Assembly (NCBI RefSeq): GCF_900141705.1
Contig: NZ_FQYM01000007.1
Coordinates: forward strand, 53,836 to 117,835
From: Fibrobacter sp. UWP2
GTDB taxonomy: Bacteria; Fibrobacterota; Fibrobacteria; Fibrobacterales; Fibrobacteraceae
Reading direction: 5' to 3'
Length of the DNA stretch: 64,000 nt
Below, piece by piece: positions 8,502 through 15,598 of this stretch. The position numbers were made by a program, and so were the translations under genes. The notes below the pieces were generated by a model. That model saw only the letters and a program-made list of their open reading frames with translations, searched no databases and was not told where the DNA came from. Position 1 is the stretch's first letter, and each line of letters opens with the position of its first letter.

Positions 8502-9452
8502 ATGAAATTCAGATTACGCCTAGGCAAGTTCTTTTTATCTGTAGCGGCCATATTTTGGGCCAGCTGCTCCGATGACGCGCAACCCCTCTACGGCACTATC
8601 GGTATCGACGATTCCGCCCCGGAGTCAAGCGAGTCCCTCAAACCCATCTCTTCGACAGCAATCGAAGAAACATCCAGCAGTTCCGAAGCGACATCGAGCG
8701 GAACTCCCGAGTCGTCATCCTCGGCTCGCGACGAAATTTCGTCCAGCAGTTCCGCAAAATACAGGCTTGCCAGTGACACGACCGTGGCCTGCAAAGATTC
8801 AACCTTCGCTTACAATGAATGCGTATACATAGGCGGTTCCAGCGCGGAAACGTGCAGTTCACCAAAATACGAATTGCGGAACAACGCGACATTGACTATC
8901 GAAGAACTGATCAAAATAGAAGACCGCCTGGAAAATTGTGCCGATGCCGTACCCGTTTATGGAGTTCCCTCGTGCATGAACCAAATGAGATGGAACACAA
9001 AATACTATTGCTCCAACGGCAATATCTATTCCCACAGGAAAAATGGATTAGTTTATACGAACGATGAATACAACAACCTATTTGTCAGTAGCAGTTCCGT
9101 AGCCGAATCCAGCAGTTCCGCAGCCCCGTCCCCGCTTTGCCAAAAGACTGATTTCGTAAACAAGAGCGAGGTTAGACAAGACTGCATAAGCGAGAAACTG
9201 GACAGTCTCGCTACAGCCGGCAAAACCGTTTCCGACGATCTAAAAAATTGTGTCGACGCAACTGTCGATTACGATTACACAGGTGAATTCGCAAAGACAC
9301 AAATTTGCGATGGCGACACGACAGTGAACCCCCGCTACCAGGCCAAGCTGGATTCCATCCGCGAAGAGGTCGACAAGGCCATAAAAACCTGCTCGTTCCC
9401 CCCAGTTCCAACAGACACCACAAAAACACCTGCGGACAGCACCACATTCTAG
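8502..9452 (+). CDS. Ser-rich lipoprotein
   Basis: A 316-residue protein. The start at 8502 is chosen because it begins a lipoprotein signal (MKFRLRLGKFFLSVAAIFWASC); the frame remains open for 66 codons upstream but that part does not look coding. After the lipidated Cys there is a Ser/Glu linker (ETSSSSEATSSGTPESSSS) typical of Fibrobacter surface proteins, then a Cys-rich globular region and a second Ser-rich spacer (VSSSSVAESSSSAAPS) before a C-terminal domain with paired cysteines. No function is recognised. Confidence 0.75.
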   Translation: MKFRLRLGKFFLSVAAIFWASCSDDAQPLYGTIGIDDSAPESSESLKPISSTAIEETSSSSEATSSGTPESSSSARDEISSSSSAKYRLASDTTVACKDSTFAYNECVYIGGSSAETCSSPKYELRNNATLTIEELIKIEDRLENCADAVPVYGVPSCMNQMRWNTKYYCSNGNIYSHRKNGLVYTNDEYNNLFVSSSSVAESSSSAAPSPLCQKTDFVNKSEVRQDCISEKLDSLATAGKTVSDDLKNCVDATVDYDYTGEFAKTQICDGDTTVNPRYQAKLDSIREEVDKAIKTCSFPPVPTDTTKTPADSTTF

Positions 9453-9462
9453 TCTATTTTGC

Positions 9463-9470
9463 TATATTTG
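9463..9470 (+). promoter_or_regulatory. -7 promoter element before thrC
   Basis: TATATTTG, 24 bases before the thrC ATG and just after the stop of the lipoprotein gene. AGAGGA at 9485-9490 is the ribosome binding site. No TTG is present at the usual upstream distance, so the call rests on the one element. Confidence 0.4.
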
Positions 9471-9494
9471 CCCTCGTAAAATCAAGAGGACATT

Positions 9495-10835
9495 ATGGCC
9501 CAATTCAATGCGCATTTCAGGAACATCAACGGGGACGACACCTACCCGCTGACCGACGTCATTTACCGTAGCAAGGTGGACGGAAGCCTGCTCGAAGTCG
9601 AACACGACCGTGCTGCACTTGCCAGCAAGAGCCCCGACGAATGGAAGAAGCTCTTTGCCGAACGCCGCATGAGCTTTGAACCCGCCGACATGAGCGGCAT
9701 CTGGAGCAAGCGCGAAATGGTGCTCCCCGACATGCCCCTCGAAGACATCGTCACGATGCGCGAAGGCTGGAGCCCGCTCTTTGACGCCGCCCCGCTCGCC
9801 AAGGAACTGGGCATCAAGAGCCTCAAGGTCAAGCTTTGCGGCAACTCCCACACGGGTAGTTTCAAGGACCTCGGCATGACGGTTCTCGTGAGCCAGGTGA
9901 ACCACATCATCAAGAAGAAGATTCACGAAATCGACGCCGTGGCCTGCGCCTCTACCGGCGACACCTCGGCAGCCCTCAGCGCCTACTGCGCGAAGGCCGG
10001 CATCCCGAGCATCGTGTTCCTCCCCGCCGGCAAGACGAGCGTTGCCCAGCTGATCCAGCCGATTTCTAACGGCAGCATCGTGCTCGCCCTCGACACCGAC
10101 TTTGACGGTTGCATGAAGATCGTGCAGCAGGTCACCGCCGACAACCGCATCTACCTCGCGAACTCCATGAACAGCCTCCGCGTCGAAGGCCAGAAGACGA
10201 TCTCTCCGGAAATCTGCCAGGAAATGGGCTGGAAGGTGCCCGACACCGTGATTATCCCGGGCGGAAACCTCGGCAACGTGAGCGCCCTCGCGAAGGGTTT
10301 CGAAGACTGCAAGGCCATGGGCCTCATCGACCGCATCCCGCGCATTATCGTCGCCCAGGCCGAAAACGCGAACCCGTTCTTCCAGGCCTACGAACGCGGC
10401 TTCGACAAGCTCGTCCCGATGCAGGCCAAGAAGACGCTCGCCTCCGCCATCCAGATCGGTAACCCGGTCAGCTACCCGAAGGCCGTACGCGCCATCCAGA
10501 AGACGAACGGCATGGTCGTAAGCGTTACCGAAGAAGAACTCGCCAATGCCGCCCACCGCGGTGACCGCATCGGTCTCTACTGCTGCCCGCACACGGGTGT
10601 GGCCCTCGGCGCTCTCGAAAAGCTCGTGGCCGCAGGCAAGATCGACAAGGAAGAGAACGTGGTCGTCATCAGCACGGCACACGGCCTCAAGTTCACCGAA
10701 TTCAAGGTCGGCTATCACGAAAAGAAGCTCGAGAACATAGCCTCCAAGTTCGCGAACCCCGTGTTCAAGGCTCCTGCCGACCTGGGCGCCGTCATGGACA
10801 TCTTGAAGAAAGAGATGGCCGAACGCCGTCGCTAA
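9495..10835 (+). CDS. thrC: Threonine synthase
   Basis: A 446-residue cytoplasmic PLP enzyme making L-threonine from O-phosphohomoserine. GNSHTGSFKDLGMT near residue 123 carries the PLP-binding Lys; CASTGDTSAALSAYCAKAGI and IPGGNLGNVSALAKGF (phosphate-binding Gly-rich loop) are typical of the fold type II threonine synthases. The N-terminal FRNINGD...YPLTDVIY also fits. Length is normal for the family. It stands alone, with its own promoter and a strong terminator; no other threonine gene is near. Confidence 0.95.
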   Translation: MAQFNAHFRNINGDDTYPLTDVIYRSKVDGSLLEVEHDRAALASKSPDEWKKLFAERRMSFEPADMSGIWSKREMVLPDMPLEDIVTMREGWSPLFDAAPLAKELGIKSLKVKLCGNSHTGSFKDLGMTVLVSQVNHIIKKKIHEIDAVACASTGDTSAALSAYCAKAGIPSIVFLPAGKTSVAQLIQPISNGSIVLALDTDFDGCMKIVQQVTADNRIYLANSMNSLRVEGQKTISPEICQEMGWKVPDTVIIPGGNLGNVSALAKGFEDCKAMGLIDRIPRIIVAQAENANPFFQAYERGFDKLVPMQAKKTLASAIQIGNPVSYPKAVRAIQKTNGMVVSVTEEELANAAHRGDRIGLYCCPHTGVALGALEKLVAAGKIDKEENVVVISTAHGLKFTEFKVGYHEKKLENIASKFANPVFKAPADLGAVMDILKKEMAERRR

Positions 10836-10887
10836 TGCGCAAGCATTAGCAAATGGCCCCCAGAAGGCGCTAATTCCGACCATTTGC
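10831..10887 (+). other. Two hairpins at the thrC stop codon
   Basis: GCTAATGC-GCAA-GCATTAGC (10831-10850) is a perfect 8-bp stem with a GNRA-type GCAA tetraloop; the thrC TAA stop (10833-10835) lies in its 5' arm. It shares two bases with a second stem, GCAAATGG (10849-10856) with CCATTTGC (10880-10887). Role unknown; 3' end stability is one possibility. Confidence 0.6.
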
Positions 10888-10893
10888 GAATTG

Positions 10894-10923
10894 AAAAAAA
10901 CTCCGCTGAGGCGGAGTTTTTTT
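10894..10923 (+). terminator. thrC: Intrinsic terminator of thrC
   Basis: ACTCCGC-TGAG-GCGGAGT followed by seven T and preceded by seven A, so it could act in both directions. Confidence 0.85.
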
Positions 10924-10926
10924 GTT

Positions 10927-11066
10927 GAGCAAGCGCCCGAGCGGTCTCCGTGAGCAACAAGCCCCTGTTATTAAACAGGGGCGGAGGCGACCTTTGACCA
11001 CTTAGTGCTTTAGCACTTATGTGGGCATGGCCACCTTTAGGTGGGAGCGAGCGCCCGAGCGGTCTC
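10927..11066. repeat. Hairpin repeat element (copy 3 of the ATTA-loop family) with flanking direct repeats
   Basis: Bounded by two 22-bp direct repeats of the form GAGC(A/G)AGCGCCCGAGCGGTCTC (10927-10948 and 11045-11066). Inside is the 9-bp hairpin GCCCCTGTT-ATTA-AACAGGGGC (10961-10982), flanked by CGTGAGCAACAA and GGAGGCGA, then AGTGC-TTTA-GCACT and CCACC-TTTA-GGTGG hairpins. The core GAGCGGTCT and the ATTA hairpin recur near 38700-38975. Confidence 0.75.
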
Positions 11067-11099
11067 AAAAAGAACGGTCCCCCGAGAGGGAGACCGTTC
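11067..11099 (-). terminator. Intrinsic terminator of the unknown gene at 11287-12585
   Basis: On the minus strand an 8-bp stem (GAACGGTC/GACCGTTC) extended by an inner CCC/GGG pairing around a TCTC-type loop is followed by five T. Confidence 0.75.
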
Positions 11100-11286
11100 C
11101 TAAGAAGGAGAAAATATTGATTTGGTTTCCGGAACCCTGACCCAATCAGGAGGGGAAAAAGATAGAATCAAGGAGCAATCCCGTAAACCATCTCAACGCC
11201 CTATAATATACCATTGTTTTGGGCGGGTAAAACTTCCGTTTTGCTTATTTTCTTGCAAAATGAAAATTACAATGAAACGAGCCTAA
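11100..11286. other. Intergenic stretch without a recognised feature
   Basis: Between the terminator and the end of the minus-strand gene. It contains a small CCTGA/TCAGG hairpin near 11137-11151 and a TATAAT near 11202 with no good partner element. No open frame of note; a small RNA cannot be excluded. Confidence 0.4.
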
Positions 11287-12585
11287 TCATTCTTCGCGGA
11301 AGATGATCTTGCACTTCGGCACAAAGCGGAAGCCTCCTCGACGGTGGCGCTCAATTTCAAAATATTTCTTTACACCTTCACTCGGCTTGTTCGGGTCGTC
11401 ACTGCCGTTAATGTGGGCAATCACGCGGTTCAAGCGGCTTTCGAAATTCGGGCGAAGCGGATCCATGCAAATAGCCGGGTCGCGTTTGAATTCGCGGTTC
11501 TCGTATTCTTCGCGACCTGTGGCGATGTATTCGCGCAAGAGGTTGCGGAGGATTCGGGCAGGCACGTTGCGCATCAGGTGCTTGTTGTTCACCGAGATGG
11601 ACTCGTCGCTCTTGTAGTAGACAATCGTCACGGAGTCGTTCATGGCATCCAACAGCTGTTCCTGGGCCTTTTGAATCGGAGCCCAGGCAGCAAATTCCTG
11701 CTTCACCACGGAACTCATCAACTTGAGGAACGGTTCCGGGGCCTTCACATTGGCCTTGAACTTCACATCCAGGATGTTGGCCGGGGTGCCGTAATAGCAG
11801 CCCTTTTGAACTAGGTGGGCACCGGTCTTTTCGTCAAAAACGTCATCCAAGGCGAGAACGCAGCCCACGCTCCGTTCCACATCGTTGTCCCACTTGATAT
11901 TGCGGGCATCAAGGCATTCACCAAATGTCACCGACTTGCCAACCAGCTTGCCGTTCACGTACACGGTGCCGTCGTCCTTAATTTCGGCATTCACACGCTT
12001 TTCCAGCGTTTCGATGAACGAGGTCTGCGAAGCGATGTACGACATGTGCTCGTAGGCCGGAGTGCTCAAAAGAAGCGGTCCCACGCGGAACATTCCAAGA
12101 ATCCAGCGCATGGGATTCGAGACCAGGGCGCTCGGCGTATCGAACCGAAATATGAACATCATATCGCGATCTTCGCCAACAACCTCATTCTTGATTACAG
12201 CTGCCTGCTTCAAAAATGGGTAGCGTTTGGGAATAATCTCAAGGCAAAGGGCACGAACGTCATCCGTAGAGTAAAAACTGGATACGAACGGCAAATAAGA
12301 GCGGAGCACGCTACGAGCAGGGACGGCCTCGAACGAAGCACATCGCTTCACAATACGTTCCACAAATTCGTCTGGATTTTCACCGCGTTCATAAAGCCAC
12401 GCAACGACGTTATCGGCGATAAAGCGGTGAGAGCCTTCATCAACTACAGAATCTTCAAAATTGAGTTCATTCAGCAACTTGACCGTAAAACGGGGATCCC
12501 GTTTTACCAGCGTCAGCACATCCTTGACAGAATAGCTGATTAGCAACTCAATGTGGATGAACTGCAAAAAAAGACTAGAAAGCAT
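11287..12585 (-). CDS. Unknown protein with winged-helix-like C-terminus
   Basis: A 432-residue soluble protein, no signal peptide. No family is recognised for residues 1 to ~320. The last ~100 residues, from SISVNNKHLMRNVPARILRNLL to RRGGFRFVP, follow the layout of an OmpR/PhoB-type winged helix: a short strand, helix, recognition helix region, then a hairpin ending G-x-R-F. A DNA-binding regulator with an N-terminal sensing region is therefore possible. Both a short AAAAAAGGGAC leader and TAACTTTA (12629-12622, minus) lie upstream. It is divergent from mutL with 89 bp between them and ends at a strong terminator. Confidence 0.7.
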   Translation of the reverse strand: MLSSLFLQFIHIELLISYSVKDVLTLVKRDPRFTVKLLNELNFEDSVVDEGSHRFIADNVVAWLYERGENPDEFVERIVKRCASFEAVPARSVLRSYLPFVSSFYSTDDVRALCLEIIPKRYPFLKQAAVIKNEVVGEDRDMMFIFRFDTPSALVSNPMRWILGMFRVGPLLLSTPAYEHMSYIASQTSFIETLEKRVNAEIKDDGTVYVNGKLVGKSVTFGECLDARNIKWDNDVERSVGCVLALDDVFDEKTGAHLVQKGCYYGTPANILDVKFKANVKAPEPFLKLMSSVVKQEFAAWAPIQKAQEQLLDAMNDSVTIVYYKSDESISVNNKHLMRNVPARILRNLLREYIATGREEYENREFKRDPAICMDPLRPNFESRLNRVIAHINGSDDPNKPSEGVKKYFEIERHRRGGFRFVPKCKIIFREE

Positions 12586-12638
12586 GATTGTCCCTTTTTT
12601 ATTTATTTTTTCTTACATTCATAAAGTTAGCAAAAAAC

Positions 12639-12670
12639 TTGGTATTTATAGGCCTTTTTGTCTATATTTT
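12639..12670 (+). promoter_or_regulatory. mutL: Promoter of mutL, probably leaderless
   Basis: TTG (12639-12641), 21 bp, TATATTTT (12663-12670). The -7 element ends 4 bases before the ATG at 12675, so a start 7 bases beyond it falls on the ATG itself. No Shine-Dalgarno sequence is present. Confidence 0.6.
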
Positions 12671-12674
12671 TGCC

Positions 12675-14483
12675 ATGAAACCCGCTGAAATACACCTTTT
12701 AACGGATGAAATCATCAACAAAATTGCTGCAGGCGAGGTTATTGAGCGCCCCGCCTCCGCAGTAAAGGAATTGGTAGAGAACGCCATCGATGCCGGGGCG
12801 TCCCGTATACAGGTGCAAATCGAGCAGGGTGGGAAAAAAAGAATTCTGGTTTCGGATAACGGCAAGGGCATGGGAGCCGCAGACCTAAATTTGTGCTACC
12901 TTCGGCATACTACATCCAAATTAATTGACGCCGACGACCTTTTCCATTTGCAAACCAACGGGTTCCGCGGGGAAGCTGTAGCCTCCATTGCCGCGGTGTC
13001 CAAAATGACCATCACAAGCGCCACGGACGACGGCGAAAGCAACCGCCTTATTTTAAAAGCCGGCGAAGTCGTTGAAAAAGAACCCTTTGCCGCCAGTCGT
13101 GGAACGACCTTCCTGGTCGAAGACCTCTTTTTCAACACTCCAGTACGCAGGACCTTTCTAGGCAGTGAAACCTCCGAATGTTCCAAAATCCTGGACGTAG
13201 TGTTGAAGATTGCCATCGCCCACCCCGAAATCCGCTTCGACTACAAGGTGGGCGACAAGTCTGTTTTTATTGGCGTCCCCGGAGAGCTCCGCAGCCGCCT
13301 GGCCGAGGCCATTGGTTCGGGCATCGCCAAATCGCTCCTCCCGGTAGACTACACCGAGGCCGGAGTGCATGTATCGGGGTTCATCTCACCCACATCGGAG
13401 ACTGGCGGCAAACGCCACCACCAGTTCCTGTACATGCGCAACCGCCCCATCGAGAGCAAGATGATTGGCAAAGCCGTTTCACAAGCCTACGAACCGTACG
13501 GAGCCCAATGCAAGCCGGTGACTGTCCTTTTCCTCGACATGCCCGACATGGAATTCGACGTGAACGTCCATCCGGCAAAACGCGAAGTCCGCTTCGCAAA
13601 TCAGAGTCTCGTCTTTTTGGTTGTAACGCACGCCATCCGCGAGACCTTTAAGCAGGACCTCGAGAAGAACTCCCCGTTCATTGACTTGAGCAACGAACCT
13701 TTGGCCGAGGAGTCCCAAAGCACAAGCGACTTCGCCATGCCGCCACCGCCCACCTCAAGTTGGGTGCGCGACACCAAGTCGCGCAAAAGCTACACACCCG
13801 ACCGCGACGAAGTCCAGGACCTGTTCTCGCAGCCCGAAACGGGCAAGTTTATTTCGTTGGAACCCGACCAAGGGAATGTACCTCCGCCTCCGGTAGAGAC
13901 TCCGCCATGGGCACCCCCTACCCTGTTCCAAATCGCAAACACCTACATTGCCGGTGAAGACTCCGACGGGCTTTTGATTATCGACCAACACGCGGCCCAC
14001 ACGCGAGTGCTCTACGAGCAGGCTCTAGAAACATTACAGAGCGCCAGTTCCGTCGACAGCCAGGAACTCCTGTTCCCCGAATTGATCGATTTTACAAAAA
14101 TCGAAAAGCAGCTCTTTCCCTCCGTAGAAGCACAACTCAAAAAGCTGGGTTTCCACATAGAGCCTTTTGGCGGGGATACCTACCAGATCCGAGCCATCCC
14201 GAGCAACCTCCCGCTTTCGCGCGCCACCAAAGCAGTCCATGAATTTTTGGACGACTGCGCCGCCAGCGGCGACCAGGCCGACATGGTGAAAATCCAGGAA
14301 TCCATCGCCAAGGCCTGGGCCAAGACCAACGCCTTCCAGGCGGGAGACAAGCTCAAGCCCGAAGAAATGGCGAGCCTCATGGGGCAACTCATGATTACCG
14401 AGGACCCGCTCAAGTCCCCATATGGGACGCCCACACTCATGCGCATCACGCTCGACGAACTGGCAAAGAAGTTCAGACGATAA
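12675..14483 (+). CDS. mutL: DNA mismatch repair protein MutL
   Basis: A 602-residue protein; the ATG at 12675 begins the conserved N-terminus (IHLLTDEIINKIAAGEVI). GHKL ATPase motifs are intact: ENAIDAGAS, DNGKGM, RHTTSKL, GFRGEA. A Pro/Ser-rich linker (~350-440) leads to the C-terminal dimerisation domain. The metal-binding endonuclease motifs there are degenerate: DQHAAHTRVLYE has Thr where DQHA-x2-E-x4-E needs Glu, and the usual C-P-H-G-R-P reads SPYGTP. So it probably couples MutS to later steps but cannot nick DNA itself. It stands alone; mutS is not in the window. Its end overlaps lpxB by 11 bp, converging. Confidence 0.95.
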   Translation: MKPAEIHLLTDEIINKIAAGEVIERPASAVKELVENAIDAGASRIQVQIEQGGKKRILVSDNGKGMGAADLNLCYLRHTTSKLIDADDLFHLQTNGFRGEAVASIAAVSKMTITSATDDGESNRLILKAGEVVEKEPFAASRGTTFLVEDLFFNTPVRRTFLGSETSECSKILDVVLKIAIAHPEIRFDYKVGDKSVFIGVPGELRSRLAEAIGSGIAKSLLPVDYTEAGVHVSGFISPTSETGGKRHHQFLYMRNRPIESKMIGKAVSQAYEPYGAQCKPVTVLFLDMPDMEFDVNVHPAKREVRFANQSLVFLVVTHAIRETFKQDLEKNSPFIDLSNEPLAEESQSTSDFAMPPPPTSSWVRDTKSRKSYTPDRDEVQDLFSQPETGKFISLEPDQGNVPPPPVETPPWAPPTLFQIANTYIAGEDSDGLLIIDQHAAHTRVLYEQALETLQSASSVDSQELLFPELIDFTKIEKQLFPSVEAQLKKLGFHIEPFGGDTYQIRAIPSNLPLSRATKAVHEFLDDCAASGDQADMVKIQESIAKAWAKTNAFQAGDKLKPEEMASLMGQLMITEDPLKSPYGTPTLMRITLDELAKKFRR

Positions 14484-15597
14484 AAGGTTTTACCAAGTCA
14501 GCAGCCTCATTCCCGGCTTGCAATGCATCAATTAATTTGTTTGCAATTTCAATTGCCGTTTTTTTGCTGGACTCTACAAGAGCCATCTTAATTTCTTGCA
14601 TTTTGGAGCGACACGCCCAAGACGGAACTATGTACTCGGGGATGCACGAGCCAAGCAAGATATTCGGCATGGCAAAAACCGGGGTACGAATCAAAAGCTT
14701 ACCCATCACATAAGTCAATGTATCGGGAACGGTAGCCACTACCTGGGGGCATCCCGATAACGCGAGTTCCAAAGTAGCCGTCCCCGGAGCAGTCAAGGCA
14801 CTGCATGCGGAGGCATACATAGCCCTACGTTTCTCGGCACTTGAGGGAGCCAGCACAACACTTATCCACATGGGCACAAATCCGCCAAAGCACGCCGCAA
14901 TCTTTTGCTTTAGCACATCGACCAACGAGGCCCGAGCCGCAACGACCTTCACCACAGAACCCCGCATTTCCGAATCGAGCAAGCCGCGCACTACAGGCAA
15001 ATAAAGGTCCATGTTCCGCAAAGCCTGGGACTTGCGGCTTCCCGGCAAAAGGAGGAAATCGTGGGAAGCACTTTGCAGGAGTTCCTCACTGGAACTTTGT
15101 AAAAAGGGATGGCGCAAAAGCTGCGCCGTGCAACCGAACTTTTGGTAGGCGGCGCGTTCAAATTCAAAGAGCACAGCCAAGTCCGTATCACGCAACTGCT
15201 TTGCACGTCGTTTTTTCCACGCCCACACCTGCGGAGGCGCAACATACAACACAGGCTTTTGCAATCGTTTTGCCAACGCGCACAATTTCATGTTAAAACC
15301 GGGATAGTCAACGGCAATGAGGCCGATACACTCCGGCTTTTGCAAAGCCGCCGCCAAGCAATCGTAAATGCGGTGCAAACGAAAATACCGCGGCAACACG
15401 TCGCCAAAGCCCGAAACGGGAAGTTCTTCAAAGTCGGCAAGAGGCTCTAGCCCCGCGGCCTGCATGCGTGTGCCGCCAGTTCCACAGACTCGCCTCCCCT
15501 GCAAAGCCAACGCTTGCACAAAAGGGGCGCCAAGCACATCACCGGAATCTTCTCCGGCGCAAATCAGCACATACGGAGCCGGCGCGATCGCAGTCAT
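14473..15597 (-). CDS. lpxB: Lipid-A-disaccharide synthase
   Basis: A 374-residue GT19 enzyme that joins UDP-diacylglucosamine and lipid X at the inner membrane in lipid A synthesis. LICAGEDSGDVLGA at the N-terminus, YPGFNMKL, YVAPPQVWAWKKRR and LLPGSRKSQ are family signatures; LTAPGTATLELAL is the typical C-terminal donor-site segment. The ATG at 15597 follows the dnaE stop by one base, so translation is coupled; an in-frame start 14 codons upstream would overlap dnaE. It shows the organism makes lipid A. Other lpx genes are not near. Confidence 0.93.
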   Translation of the reverse strand: MTAIAPAPYVLICAGEDSGDVLGAPFVQALALQGRRVCGTGGTRMQAAGLEPLADFEELPVSGFGDVLPRYFRLHRIYDCLAAALQKPECIGLIAVDYPGFNMKLCALAKRLQKPVLYVAPPQVWAWKKRRAKQLRDTDLAVLFEFERAAYQKFGCTAQLLRHPFLQSSSEELLQSASHDFLLLPGSRKSQALRNMDLYLPVVRGLLDSEMRGSVVKVVAARASLVDVLKQKIAACFGGFVPMWISVVLAPSSAEKRRAMYASACSALTAPGTATLELALSGCPQVVATVPDTLTYVMGKLLIRTPVFAMPNILLGSCIPEYIVPSWACRSKMQEIKMALVESSKKTAIEIANKLIDALQAGNEAADLVKPFIV

Positions 15598-15598
15598 A

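Noticed and set aside
9462..10883. 473-codon minus-strand frame opposite thrC
   Set aside because: Antisense shadow of a clear threonine synthase; composition (His, Val, Asp, Gly) is that of complementary codon bias.
11190..11215. TATAAT in the thrC downstream spacer
   Set aside because: No matching upstream element, faces the end of a convergent gene, and the window's real promoters follow another consensus.
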